64,000 nt of DNA from positions 1 through 64,000 of the forward strand of contig WQZS01000015.1 of NCBI GenBank assembly GCA_009780585.1, in the 5' to 3' direction. Numbering within the stretch: the stretch's first letter is position 1; the number at the start of each line of letters is the position of its first letter. This DNA comes from Defluviitaleaceae bacterium. GTDB taxonomy: Bacteria > Bacillota > Clostridia > Lachnospirales > WQUN01. The translations under genes and the position numbers were made by a program. The notes below the pieces were generated by a model, which was not told the DNA's origin, did not search any database, and saw only the letters and a list, made by a program, of their open reading frames with translations. Positions 15,794 to 24,847 of this stretch are shown here, in pieces.

Positions 15794-17359
15794 TTACCAA
15801 TATTTCCTATCCAATCCGCGGTACGAAACCGCCTCCGCGATGTGCGCGGCGTCGATGTCCGGCGCGCCGGCCAAGTCGGCGATCGTCCGCGCGATCTTTA
15901 ATATCTTGTGGTACGCCCGCGCGCTCATGTTCATGGATTCAAATACTTGCTTGAGCAAATCGCCGCTTTCGCGGTTGAGTTTGCAATGCTTCTTTACCAT
16001 GGCGGCGGACATCTTGGCGTTAAAACGCACGGGCGCGGAGGCGAAGCGGTGGGACTGCCGCTCGCGGGCCTGCTCCACGCGGGCCTTTATTTCGGCGGAG
16101 GTTTCCGCGGACGGCGGAGGCGCGGAGGGGGGATATTTTCCGCCCGCGTTTTCGTTCCCCGCCAATTCCCCGTAACTGACCGGCACGGCTTCCACCATAA
16201 TATCGATCCGATCCAGCAGCGGGCCGGAAATCTTGTCCAAGTACCGCGCGATCTCCGCGTCGGTGCATTTGCACCGCTCGGTGCCTTGGTAGCCGCAGGG
16301 GCATGGGTTCATCGCCGCAAGCAAAAGGAACACGCTGGGGTACGTGCATACGCCGCCCGCGCGCGCGATTGTGATCTGCCCGTCCTCCATCGGCTGGCGC
16401 AGGGTTTCAAGGGCCTTTTTTTGGAATTCGGGCAATTCGTCGAGGAAGAGGACGCCGTTGTGCGCGAGGCTGATCTCCCCCGGCGCGGGCACGCGCCCGC
16501 CTCCCGTCAGCGATATGTACGAAGCCGTATGGTGCGGCGTACGGAAGGGCCGTTCGGTGATTAAGTGCCGCTCGCCCAATAAACCCGCGATGGAATATAT
16601 TTTGGTGATTTCGATGCTTTCGTCGAAGGAAAGATCGGGCAGGATCGTGGGCATCCTTCGGGCGAGCATCGTCTTGCCCGCGCCGGGCGGGCCGATCATA
16701 ACCAGGTTGTGGCCGCCCGCGGCGGCGATCTCCAGCGCGCGCTTTACGTGGTTTTGGCCCGCGACATCGGCGAAATCCACGTCGTAGGGGTTGCCGTCCC
16801 TTGCGCTTGGGGCGGGCGTTTGCGCTTCATTAATAAACGGCGTGATTGAACTTGTACCGGAATCCGGTACAAGTTCCTTCAAATGGGTAATCGGGTACAC
16901 CGCCATGCCCGTCACCAAAGAAGCCTCCCGCGCGTTTTCCGAAGGGACGAAGCATTTCATGGCTCCCGCGCCCCGCGCGGCCAACAGCATCGGCAAAATG
17001 CCCGATACGGGGCGGACAGCACCGTCCAGCGATAATTCCCCCGCGAAGAAGGCGTTTTCCGCAATATCTTCTTTCAATACCCCCGAGCAAATCAAAAGAC
17101 CCACCGCGATTGGCAGGTCGAAGGCGGGGCCGGACTTACGCGTATCGGCGGGCGCGAGGTTGACGGTGATGCGTTTGATGGGGAAGGCGAAGCCCGCGTT
17201 GCGGATGGCGGCGCGTACCCGTTCGCGCGATTCCTTCACGGCGGAATCGGGCAGGCCCACCACGTCGAAACCCGGCAAGCCGCTTGCCACGTCCACTTCA
17301 ACGTCCACGATGTAGCCGTCCACCCCCATCACCGCGCCGCTTGAAACCTTGACAAACAT
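15794..17359 (-). CDS. YifB/ComM family Mg-chelatase-like AAA ATPase
   Basis: A 521-residue protein. The N-terminal Lon-protease-like domain is at about 1-170 (KRITVNLAPADTRKSGPAFD). The AAA core has Walker A GPPGAGKTMLARRMP and Walker B VLFLDELPEF, followed by the sensor LLLAAMNPCPCGY, and there is a C-terminal Mg_chelatase_C helical domain. ComM is a helicase aiding branch migration in natural transformation of other bacteria; the role here is inferred. In the linker before DFADVAGQ the residues ELVPDSGTSS are encoded by a 27-bp palindrome (16849-16875). Confidence 0.92.
   Translation of the reverse strand: MFVKVSSGAVMGVDGYIVDVEVDVASGLPGFDVVGLPDSAVKESRERVRAAIRNAGFAFPIKRITVNLAPADTRKSGPAFDLPIAVGLLICSGVLKEDIAENAFFAGELSLDGAVRPVSGILPMLLAARGAGAMKCFVPSENAREASLVTGMAVYPITHLKELVPDSGTSSITPFINEAQTPAPSARDGNPYDVDFADVAGQNHVKRALEIAAAGGHNLVMIGPPGAGKTMLARRMPTILPDLSFDESIEITKIYSIAGLLGERHLITERPFRTPHHTASYISLTGGGRVPAPGEISLAHNGVLFLDELPEFQKKALETLRQPMEDGQITIARAGGVCTYPSVFLLLAAMNPCPCGYQGTERCKCTDAEIARYLDKISGPLLDRIDIMVEAVPVSYGELAGNENAGGKYPPSAPPPSAETSAEIKARVEQARERQSHRFASAPVRFNAKMSAAMVKKHCKLNRESGDLLKQVFESMNMSARAYHKILKIARTIADLAGAPDIDAAHIAEAVSYRGLDRKYW
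16849..16875. repeat. 27-bp AACTT/AAGTT palindrome inside yifB
   Basis: AACTTGTACCGG, AAT, then CCGGTACAAGTT: a perfect palindrome apart from its centre. It has the same core as the copy at 56044-56070 and is in frame in the inter-domain linker. Confidence 0.7.
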
Positions 17360-17475
17360 AGTATCCCCCCGAATCCCGTCATACTCCGTCGAATCCGTGG
17401 GATTATATACCGTGTGTCGTTTACATGTCTATCCGTACGGCGGCGCGTAAATTCCGCGCGTAAACTCCGAAATCC

Positions 17476-17504
17476 TTGACTTCTCGCTTGTTCGCTGATA
17501 CAAT
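17476..17504 (+). promoter_or_regulatory. Promoter of str operon
   Basis: TTGACT, 17-bp spacer, TACAAT. The leader to the rpsL start is about 74 nt. Confidence 0.7.
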
Positions 17505-17584
17505 CCCGTTCGTTTTCCTATTCTGTAAAAATCGCGAGGGAAGCCTGCGGTTTTACTCCGCTTGAAAGGAGGTGAAAAGAAACG

Positions 17585-18001
17585 ATGCTGACATTCAACC
17601 AACTGGTCAAGCAAGGACGCAAGTCCAACAAGCGCAAGTCGAAATCCCCCGTATTGCAAAAGGGCCTCAACTCCCTTAAAGACAGGGAACTCGATCAATC
17701 CGCCCCCCAAAAGCGCGGCGTATGCACCTACGTGCGTACCAAGACCCCGAAGAAGCCCAACTCCGCCCTGCGCAAGATCGCCCGCGTGCGCCTTTCCAAC
17801 AAAATGGAAGCCACTTGCTACATCCCCGGCGAGGGACACAACCTGCAGGAGCATAGCGTGGTGCTGATCCGCGGCGGTCGCGTGCGCGACCTTCCCGGTG
17901 TGCGCTACCACATCATCAGGGGTACGCTCGACACCGCCGGCGTGGCCAAGCGCGGCCAAGCCCGCTCAAAGTACGGCGCGAAACGCCCGAAAAAGGCGTA
18001 A
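17585..18001 (+). CDS. rpsL: Ribosomal protein uS12
   Basis: A 138-residue protein of the 30S decoding centre. The conserved [20 protein letters not shown]-type segment and [20 protein letters not shown] are intact. The lysine in [10 protein letters not shown], which is mutated in streptomycin-resistant strains, is wild type. The start is supported by AAAGGAGGTGAA. It opens the str operon, but rpoB/rpoC are not directly upstream as they are in many Bacillota. Confidence 0.97.
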   Translation: MLTFNQLVKQGRKSNKRKSKSPVLQKGLNSLKDRELDQSAPQKRGVCTYVRTKTPKKPNSALRKIARVRLSNKMEATCYIPGEGHNLQEHSVVLIRGGRVRDLPGVRYHIIRGTLDTAGVAKRGQARSKYGAKRPKKA

Positions 18002-18222
18002 CCCGGGAATCGCAATCAAATTGCCTGCGGTTTAACTTCTAATAAGATATAACTTCGTGTCGAATTGACACGAAGTTAAAATATAGCGGCTTTATCGCAA
18101 ATTGCGGAAAAGATGACGGAAGAGATGCAGGCGCGAACGTCGGGTACAACGGTTTTGCGAAAACCGCGGTACCCCGCACGAGTACCGATGAATTAATCAT
18201 CTATGTTAAGGAGGGAAGCCTC
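18002..18222 (+). other. rpsL-rpsG intergenic leader
   Basis: This 221-nt gap is long for this gene pair. It contains a 27-bp palindrome (18051-18077) and a small hairpin CGGTTTT/AAAACCG near 18150. It may hold the S7-type autoregulatory site, but no known motif was recognised. Confidence 0.4.
18051..18077. repeat. 27-bp AACTT/AAGTT palindrome
   Basis: AACTTCGTGTCGAA then TTGACACGAAGTT. It has the same core, in opposite orientation, as the copy at 56071-56097. Confidence 0.7.
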
Positions 18223-18693
18223 GTGCCAAGGAAAGGACACGTAGCAAAACGTTCCGTCCTGCCCGATCCGTTGTTCGGCTCAAAGGTAGTCACCAAGCTG
18301 ATCAACGGCATTATGCTGGACGGTAAGAAGGGCGTTGCCCAAAAGATCGTATACGACGCGTTCGAAAAGGCGGCGGCCAAAAAAGGGTCCCCCGCTATCG
18401 AAATCTTCGAAGAGGCGTTGAACAACGTAATGCCGGTGCTGGAGGTTAAGGCCCGCCGTGTGGGCGGCGCCACTTACCAGGTACCCATAGAAGTACGGCC
18501 CGACCGCCGCCAAGCCTTGGGCTTGCGTTGGCTCGTGTTCTTCTCGCGCAAACGCAGCGAAAAGAACATGACCGACCGTTTGGCCAATGAGCTGCTGGAC
18601 GCGTCCAACAACACCGGCGCGGCCGTCAAGCGTAAGGAAGAAATGCACAGGATGGCGGACGCCAACAAAGCGTTCGCGCATTATAAGTGGTAG
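18223..18693 (+). CDS. rpsG: Ribosomal protein uS7
   Basis: A 156-residue primary 16S rRNA binding protein. It starts with GTG after AAGGAGGGAAGCCTC and has the family sequence [20 protein letters not shown], with [16 protein letters not shown] in the middle. It lies between rpsL and fusA as usual. Confidence 0.97.
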   Translation: MPRKGHVAKRSVLPDPLFGSKVVTKLINGIMLDGKKGVAQKIVYDAFEKAAAKKGSPAIEIFEEALNNVMPVLEVKARRVGGATYQVPIEVRPDRRQALGLRWLVFFSRKRSEKNMTDRLANELLDASNNTGAAVKRKEEMHRMADANKAFAHYKW

Positions 18694-18711
18694 GAAAGAA
18701 GGCGTAACGAA

Positions 18712-20790
18712 GTGAGAGCTTTCCCATTGGAAAGGACACGCAACATCGGCATCATGGCGCATATCGACGCGGGTAAGACCACCCTCACCGAACGCATCCT
18801 CTATTATACCGGCCGCAATTACAAACTGGGCGAAACCCACGAAGGCACGGCTACGATGGACTGGATGGAGCAGGAGCAGGAGCGGGGCATTACGATCACT
18901 TCCGCGGCGACGACCACGAAATGGGAAAACCATCGCATCAACATCATCGATACTCCCGGCCATGTGGACTTTACCGTAGAAGTTGAACGCAGCCTGCGCG
19001 TACTGGACGGCGCGGTGGGCGTTTTTTGCGCCAAAGGCGGCGTGGAGCCGCAATCGGAAACCGTTTGGCGGCAAGCCGACAAATACGGCGTACCCCGCGT
19101 GGCCTATGTTAACAAAATGGACATCATGGGCGCGGATTTCCTTAACGTCGTGGACATGATCAAGGACCGCCTGGGCGCGAACGCCGTACCCGTGCAATTG
19201 CCCATCGGCGCGGAAAGCCAGTTCACCGGCATCGTGGATTTGTTCGACATGAAGGCGTATTTCTACCCCGACAAATTGGACGAAGACGTGAACATCGGGG
19301 AAATCCCGTCCGAAATGCTGGCGTTATGCGAAGACTTCCGCGCGAAAATGGTGGAATCCATCACCGAAACCGACGACGATTTAATGGAAGCCTACCTCAA
19401 CGGCGACGAGCCGGAGACGGCGGCGCTCAAAGCGGCCTTGCGCAAAGCCTGCATCGCCACGACGATCACGCCCGTATTCTGCGGCTCGGCGTACAAGAAC
19501 AAGGGCGTACAGCGTCTGCTGGACGGCGTGGTGGATTACCTCCCCGCCCCGACGGACGTCGCCGACATCAAAGGCATCGACCCCAATACGGATAAGGAAG
19601 TGGAGCGCAAGTCCTCCGACGACGAACCGTTTTCCGCGCTCGCGTTTAAGATCATGAACGACGAGCACGTAGGTAAGCTGGCGTTCTTCCGCGTATATTC
19701 GGGCTCACTTTCCGCGGGTTCGTATATCCACAACTCCACGAAGGACAAAAAGGAACGCATGGGCCGCATCCTGCAAATGCACGCCAACCACCGGGAGGAC
19801 GTGCAGAAGGTATACGCGGGCGATATCGCTGCCGTCGTGGGCTTAAAATTCACGACCACGGGCGACACCCTTTGCGACGAAAAGCATGAAGTTATACTGG
19901 AGTCCATGAACTTCCCCGAGCCCGTCATTTCCGTGGCGATTGAGCCGAAGACCAAGGCGGGGCGCGACCGTATGGGCATCGCCCTTAATAAGCTCTCGGA
20001 GGAAGACCCGACCTTTAAGACACACACCGACCCGGAAAGCGGCCAAACGATTATCTCGGGCATGGGTGAGCTTCACCTGGAGATCATCGTGGACAGGCTG
20101 CTGCGCGAATTCCGCGTGGAAGCGAACGTGGGTAAACCGCAGGTCGCGTACCGCGAGGCGTTCCGCAAGCCCGCTGACGTGGAAGGCCGTTATATCCGCC
20201 AGTCCGGCGGGCGCGGCCAGTACGGCCATGTCAAGGTATTGTTCGAACCGATGGACGCCAACGATTCCGACAAGCCCTTCGAATTCGTGGATAAGGTCGT
20301 GGGCGGCGTAGTCCCGCGCGAGTATATCCCCGCCGTCGAACAGGGTATCAAGGAAGCGATGGCTTCCGGCATTATCGCGGGCTATCCGGTGCTTGGCGTA
20401 CGCGCCACGCTCTACGAAGGCAGCTACCACGACGTGGATTCTTCGGAGCTCGCGTTTAAGATCGCGGGTTCCATGGCCTTTAAGGAAGCGATGCGCAAGG
20501 CCGACCCCGCGTTGCTTGAACCGATCATGAAGGTTGACGTGACCGTGCCCGACGAATATATGGGCGACGTGATCGGCGACATTAACAAACGGCGCGGAAA
20601 GATCGACAGCTTCGAAGACCAAAACAACGCCAAAGTCATCCATTCCTATGTACCGCTGGCCGAAATGTTCGGCTACGCGACCGACCTGCGCTCCAAAACC
20701 CAGGGACGCGGTATTTATTCAATGGAAGTACACCATTACGAGCCCGTACCCAAGAGCGTGCAGGAGCAGGCGACCGGACGTAAGGAATAG
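18712..20790 (+). CDS. fusA: Translation elongation factor G
   Basis: A 692-residue GTPase that drives ribosomal translocation. G motifs are [15 protein letters not shown] (residues 16-30), DTPGHVDF and NKMD. Domains II-V follow, including [17 protein letters not shown]-type and [20 protein letters not shown] segments. It starts with GTG, 18 bp after rpsG. Confidence 0.97.
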   Translation: MRAFPLERTRNIGIMAHIDAGKTTLTERILYYTGRNYKLGETHEGTATMDWMEQEQERGITITSAATTTKWENHRINIIDTPGHVDFTVEVERSLRVLDGAVGVFCAKGGVEPQSETVWRQADKYGVPRVAYVNKMDIMGADFLNVVDMIKDRLGANAVPVQLPIGAESQFTGIVDLFDMKAYFYPDKLDEDVNIGEIPSEMLALCEDFRAKMVESITETDDDLMEAYLNGDEPETAALKAALRKACIATTITPVFCGSAYKNKGVQRLLDGVVDYLPAPTDVADIKGIDPNTDKEVERKSSDDEPFSALAFKIMNDEHVGKLAFFRVYSGSLSAGSYIHNSTKDKKERMGRILQMHANHREDVQKVYAGDIAAVVGLKFTTTGDTLCDEKHEVILESMNFPEPVISVAIEPKTKAGRDRMGIALNKLSEEDPTFKTHTDPESGQTIISGMGELHLEIIVDRLLREFRVEANVGKPQVAYREAFRKPADVEGRYIRQSGGRGQYGHVKVLFEPMDANDSDKPFEFVDKVVGGVVPREYIPAVEQGIKEAMASGIIAGYPVLGVRATLYEGSYHDVDSSELAFKIAGSMAFKEAMRKADPALLEPIMKVDVTVPDEYMGDVIGDINKRRGKIDSFEDQNNAKVIHSYVPLAEMFGYATDLRSKTQGRGIYSMEVHHYEPVPKSVQEQATGRKE

Positions 20791-20804
20791 ATGAGTAATA
20801 AGGC

Positions 20805-20832
20805 TTGCAATGCTTGGTAATACTTGTATAAT
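20805..20832 (+). promoter_or_regulatory. Additional promoter for tuf
   Basis: TTGCAA, 16 bp, TATAAT between fusA and tuf. It probably lets tuf be transcribed apart from the operon. Confidence 0.65.
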
Positions 20833-20868
20833 ACGTTGGACATGTAAAATTGATTGGAGGAATCCCCC

Positions 20869-22062
20869 ATGGGAAAAGCAAAGTTTGAAAGGAACAAGCC
20901 CCACGTTAACATCGGTACCATCGGCCATATCGACCATGGTAAGACCACGTTAACCGCAGCAATCACCAAAACGCTTTACGAGCGTTATAAGCTGGGGGCT
21001 GCCGTTGCTTTCGATAAGATCGACAAAGCACCCGAAGAAAAGGCACGCGGAATCACCATCTCCACCACCCACGTCGAGTACGAAACCCCCAACCGCCACT
21101 ACGCCCACGTTGACTGCCCCGGCCATGCCGACTACGTTAAGAACATGATCACGGGCGCGGCCCAAATGGACGGCGCGATCCTGGTGGTAGCGGCCACCGA
21201 CGGCGTAATGAGCCAAACGCGCGAGCATATCCTGCTGGCCCGTCAGGTAAACGTACCCAAAATCGTCGTGTTCATGAACAAGTGCGACATGGTAGAGGAC
21301 GAAGAACTCCTCGACCTGGTTGACATGGAAATCCGCGAACTCCTCGACAAGTACGAATTCCCCGGCGACGACACACCCATCATCCGCGGTTCGGCGTTGC
21401 AAGCGCTTAACGACCCCGCGGGCCCTTGGGGCGACAAAATCCTCGAGCTCTTCGAAGCGGTGGACACCTTCATCACCACCCCCGAACGCGACCAAGACAG
21501 GCCCTTCCTCATGCCCGTTGAAGACGTATTCACCATCACCGGCCGCGGCACCGTAGTAACCGGCCGTGTGGAGCGCGGTACGCTCAACCTCAACGACAAA
21601 GTGGAAATCGTCGGCTTTACCGATGAAAAACGCGAAGTCGTCGTAACCGGCATCGAAATGTTTAAGAAGGACCTCGGCACCGCCATGGCGGGCGACAACG
21701 CAGGCCTCCTGCTCCGCGGCGTACAACGCACCGACATCGAGCGCGGCCAAGTGCTGTGCAAGCCCGGCTCGGTAGCCGCGCACACCAAGTTTACCGCCCA
21801 GGTTTACGTCCTTTCCAAGGACGAAGGCGGCCGCCACAAGGCGTTCTTCTCCAACTACCGTCCCCAATTCTACTTCCGCACCACCGACGTTACCGGCGTA
21901 ATCCAACTGCCCGACGGCGTTGAAATGTGTATGCCCGGCGACCATATCGAAATGACCGTCGAGCTCATCTCCCCCATCGCCATGGAAGAAGGCTCCCGCT
22001 TCGCCATCCGCGAAGGCGGCAGAACCGTAGGCGCGGGTTCGGTTGTTAAGATTTTGAAGTAA
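20869..22062 (+). CDS. tuf: Translation elongation factor Tu
   Basis: A 397-residue GTPase delivering aminoacyl-tRNA. Motifs are [28 protein letters not shown] and NKCD, followed by intact domains II and III ending in GSVVKILK. The start at 20869 follows GGAGGAATCCCCC; a TTG frame extension to 20854 contains the ribosome binding site and is rejected. A terminator follows. Confidence 0.98.
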   Translation: MGKAKFERNKPHVNIGTIGHIDHGKTTLTAAITKTLYERYKLGAAVAFDKIDKAPEEKARGITISTTHVEYETPNRHYAHVDCPGHADYVKNMITGAAQMDGAILVVAATDGVMSQTREHILLARQVNVPKIVVFMNKCDMVEDEELLDLVDMEIRELLDKYEFPGDDTPIIRGSALQALNDPAGPWGDKILELFEAVDTFITTPERDQDRPFLMPVEDVFTITGRGTVVTGRVERGTLNLNDKVEIVGFTDEKREVVVTGIEMFKKDLGTAMAGDNAGLLLRGVQRTDIERGQVLCKPGSVAAHTKFTAQVYVLSKDEGGRHKAFFSNYRPQFYFRTTDVTGVIQLPDGVEMCMPGDHIEMTVELISPIAMEEGSRFAIREGGRTVGAGSVVKILK

Positions 22063-22085
22063 GTCAGCGAATCAAGGTATAAACG

Positions 22086-22118
22086 AAAAGCGGCCTCAAA
22101 CGAGGCTGCTTTTTTTGT
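22086..22118 (+). terminator. Terminator of str operon
   Basis: AAAGCGGCCTC, loop AAAC, GAGGCTGCTTTTTTT. Confidence 0.85.
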
Positions 22119-22164
22119 GATATAATCAAGGGCCTGTATTTAATTTAAAAAAGTGAGGTGCGCG

Positions 22165-22392
22165 ATGAGTACGCGGGAATATATAAGGACACAAGTTGAC
22201 TTACTGCCGGATATTCCCCGCTATATTAAATTACACGGTATAAAACAATCCCTCTCGTCAATCGGCGTTACTTCCTCGCACATACAAATGATACCGCCGC
22301 AACCGCGTTCCGCCGTAACCTTATCCAGCAGCGAAAATTTCTTTACCTCACGTCGGTCGGGATTGGCCGATTTTTTAATTTCCAAGGGATGA
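22165..22392 (+). pseudogene. Possible truncated antitoxin-like fragment
   Basis: An ATG after GTGAGGTGCGCG opens a frame starting MSTREYIRTQVDLLPDIP. This recalls the N-terminus of small antitoxin proteins (DUF2281/VapB-like). After about 18 codons the frame runs antisense into the convergent AAA ATPase gene, and its later residues look like shadow sequence. I read it as a remnant cut by the ATPase insertion, with low certainty. Confidence 0.3.
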
Positions 22393-23447
22393 ATTGTATT
22401 TCCCTGCTCAACGAAGATATCAACCTCCTTCGCGTTGGAATCCCGGTAGTAGGTCATGTTTGCCTTTTGGGGCGCGTAAGTGTAGTGCTTCATCAACTCC
22501 GATATAACGTGGTTTTCGAAGAATCGCCCGCTTGCGGCTCCGTTCATCATGGTTTCCCGCGTTGGCCACATGGAAAGGTGAGCGGCCAATCCTGTATCGT
22601 AAAAATACAGCTTCGGCGTTTTCGTCAAGCGTTTTAACGCGTTGTTGGCATAAGGGCGCAACAGGAAAATGATACCCAACCCTTCCAACAACCGCAGCCA
22701 CTCCTTTGCCGTGGGTTGTGAAATTTCGGCTGTGTCGGCCAGCGTTTTGCAATTAACCTGTTCGGCAACCAAAGCGGCGCAAGCCGTTAGGAATTTACCG
22801 AAGCGCAATGTATCGGTCACGCCGCCCAAGTCGGTCACGTCACGCATCAAATATGTGTTGACGTAAGCGGAAAAATATTCTTCCCGTTGTTCCGCGTCGG
22901 CTCGCAAGACTTGCGGCATACCGCCGCGCCAAATATGGTCGAAAACATGAATGACGTCGTTTTTATTAACTTGCTTTTGCCGTGCTTGCAAGCAAGCCAA
23001 CGAAAAATCCAATGGGTTATCAAAGTTAACGCCATCCTTTTCCGTCATTGATAGGCTGTGCAGTTCCAATATCCCAATCCGCCCCGCCAGCGTTTCCCGT
23101 ACGTTTTTCATCATGGAGAATTGTTGTGACCCGGTCAGCCAAAATTGGCCGGGTTCTTCGCTTTCCTCGCAAAGCACCTTTATTTGCCCGAACAATTCGG
23201 GTGCATATTGCACTTCATCAATGATAACCGGCGGCTTATATGTTTGGAAGAACAGCACCGGATCTGTTTTTGCCAAATCGCGGGCCATAATATTATCAAG
23301 CGTGACGTAGGTTCGGTTCTGTCCTTCCGCCAAACGGCGGAGCATGGTGGTTTTGCCTACCTGCCGCGCTCCGGTGACCAAGATAACCTTGAAGAACGTA
23401 TTCATATGAAGGAACTTGCGTTCTAACTTCCTGCGGATATATTGCAT
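22221..23447 (-). CDS. AAA ATPase, AAA_14/DUF4143 family
   Basis: A 408-residue ATP-binding protein with Walker A TGARQVGKTTML near residue 26, Walker B PVIIDEVQYAPELF, and LTGSQQFSMMKNV as sensor region. A DUF4143 C-terminal region ends in KEVDIFVEQGN..PLEIKKS. It is the same family as 695-1870 but only distantly similar in sequence, so it is not a recent duplicate. It has its own consensus promoter and a long palindrome over the promoter. Its end overlaps a small remnant frame on the other strand. Confidence 0.86.
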   Translation of the reverse strand: MQYIRRKLERKFLHMNTFFKVILVTGARQVGKTTMLRRLAEGQNRTYVTLDNIMARDLAKTDPVLFFQTYKPPVIIDEVQYAPELFGQIKVLCEESEEPGQFWLTGSQQFSMMKNVRETLAGRIGILELHSLSMTEKDGVNFDNPLDFSLACLQARQKQVNKNDVIHVFDHIWRGGMPQVLRADAEQREEYFSAYVNTYLMRDVTDLGGVTDTLRFGKFLTACAALVAEQVNCKTLADTAEISQPTAKEWLRLLEGLGIIFLLRPYANNALKRLTKTPKLYFYDTGLAAHLSMWPTRETMMNGAASGRFFENHVISELMKHYTYAPQKANMTYYRDSNAKEVDIFVEQGNTIHPLEIKKSANPDRREVKKFSLLDKVTAERGCGGIICMCEEVTPIDERDCFIPCNLI

Positions 23448-23466
23448 GATATGCTCCCAATAAAAT

Positions 23467-23516
23467 AGGATATAATAAAATATACTTTATTATATCCTAA
23501 TATTATTGATTGTCAA
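23467..23516 (-). promoter_or_regulatory. Promoter and palindromic operator of DUF4143 ATPase
   Basis: On the minus strand: TTGACA, 16 bp, TATAAT (23489-23516). AGGATATAATAAA and TTTATTATATCCT (23467-23498) form a 32-bp palindrome overlapping the -10 and start site. This suggests repression by a dimeric protein. Confidence 0.6.
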
Positions 23517-23559
23517 ATGAGTTGTTGTAAAGCGGTTAATTCTATTTCATCCGACATTA

Positions 23560-24684
23560 TTACATCCTCCCGTTATCATTTATTATTTCAACCACTCGAT
23601 CAAGTCGTCCGGCGTAATCACGGAAAAGGGCGGATACTTTCGAGCGTTTTTCCTTGTCTCGCATGGTAATTCTTACTTCGTCCATATCCATACCCGCGCC
23701 TAATTCATCCAACTTTACCCACAACCCACATCGACCGTCTCTTGAACCATTTCCATCTTCCAATGCTTTATTAATTTTTTCGCTCAAGGGAATTAAATAC
23801 AAATAAGATTGATTCATATCGGCGAGTTTGTTAAAAATGCTTGTTGAAACTCCCCCAGCGTTTGTAGCAAGATGCGCGACATATACGCCGTAGTTCTCCC
23901 AAAGGGGAATGTTTGCATCTTCAAACCGCCCCGCGTCAATATCATCAGCCCATGCGCGGAAAGCCATTGCACCAAAACACTTTCCGTCACGTTCGGGCAA
24001 AGTCAACCAATGCGTCATTTTTTTTATCGCTTTAACATAGAGTTCTTCAAGCGTAACTTCGTGCTGCTTTTCACCTATAAATATCAAATCCATCTTATTT
24101 TCACCCGTTAAGATGCAATCGATATATGATGTTTGATTTGTATCAGCGTTTTGATTTACATCGGTATCATGAAAAAGCAACCTTATAATATGTCCTCCAT
24201 GATTGTACCCAACTATTAAACAATGGGTTCCAACGTCCGAGTTCCAATCAGGCATATCATGCAAATTCGTTTTTACAAGAACGGGGATGTCACGGTCAAT
24301 CATTTCAACGATTTTTTTGATATATCGACCATTATCAGCGTTAAGTTCCTTTGCCGTTACGTATTCATGGTTATACCCAAGCGTGTCGAAAATATATTTG
24401 ATATTTTCTGCCCCCGCCAAATAACCCGACGGGCAATACTCACAACCGGTTGAAGGATTCCGGTTATATACTTGCGCGACGGTATCTCCTGTAATCGCGG
24501 CAATGTCCCAAAAATCAGGTTTTTCGCCCTCTCCCATACATTCCAAAATAAACTTCACACAATCCGGCAGCCCGTAATTATGGCCTTTTCCTCCGTCAAT
24601 TAACGGGCGGTTGTTTTTAATCCTTTTCATTTTCGCATCTCCTTCGATAACGGATGGGGCGTTGGTGGTATTTTGCTCAGACAT
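23560..24684 (-). CDS. Unknown protein, BtrH/C39 peptidase-like
   Basis: A 374-residue protein without signal peptide. The N-terminal half has the pattern YGLPDCVKFILECMG ... GTHCLIVGYNHGGHIIRLLF, which resembles cysteine-peptidase-fold proteins such as BtrH_N/C39-like. The conserved Cys and His are present, but activity is not proven. The C-terminal half is helical. It starts after a GGAGGTTAACA site. It follows the MerR-type gene on the same strand with a 163-bp gap. Confidence 0.6.
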   Translation of the reverse strand: MSEQNTTNAPSVIEGDAKMKRIKNNRPLIDGGKGHNYGLPDCVKFILECMGEGEKPDFWDIAAITGDTVAQVYNRNPSTGCEYCPSGYLAGAENIKYIFDTLGYNHEYVTAKELNADNGRYIKKIVEMIDRDIPVLVKTNLHDMPDWNSDVGTHCLIVGYNHGGHIIRLLFHDTDVNQNADTNQTSYIDCILTGENKMDLIFIGEKQHEVTLEELYVKAIKKMTHWLTLPERDGKCFGAMAFRAWADDIDAGRFEDANIPLWENYGVYVAHLATNAGGVSTSIFNKLADMNQSYLYLIPLSEKINKALEDGNGSRDGRCGLWVKLDELGAGMDMDEVRITMRDKEKRSKVSALFRDYAGRLDRVVEIINDNGRM

Positions 24685-24702
24685 TGTTAACCTCCAAAAA
24701 TT

Positions 24703-24847
24703 TTATTCATCCCTCGCATGTTTTTCCAATTCCAGCAATCTCTTTATAACGTTGAAAGTCGTTTCATCCGGGTTTGTAAAACCCTCATTAAAATGACTGA
24801 CATGCTTGATTTCCTTTCCAAGTATAATGTGACTAGTTATTTTATAC
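24703..24847 (-). other. Short frame between MerR-type gene and 374-aa gene
   Basis: The minus strand encodes GFTNPDETTFNVIKRLLELE and ends HARDE, which reads like a real C-terminus, but no start codon with a ribosome binding site is in frame. A GGAAAGGAAATC site precedes an ATG in another frame that stops after 19 codons. It may be a frameshifted small gene or a remnant. Confidence 0.3.
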
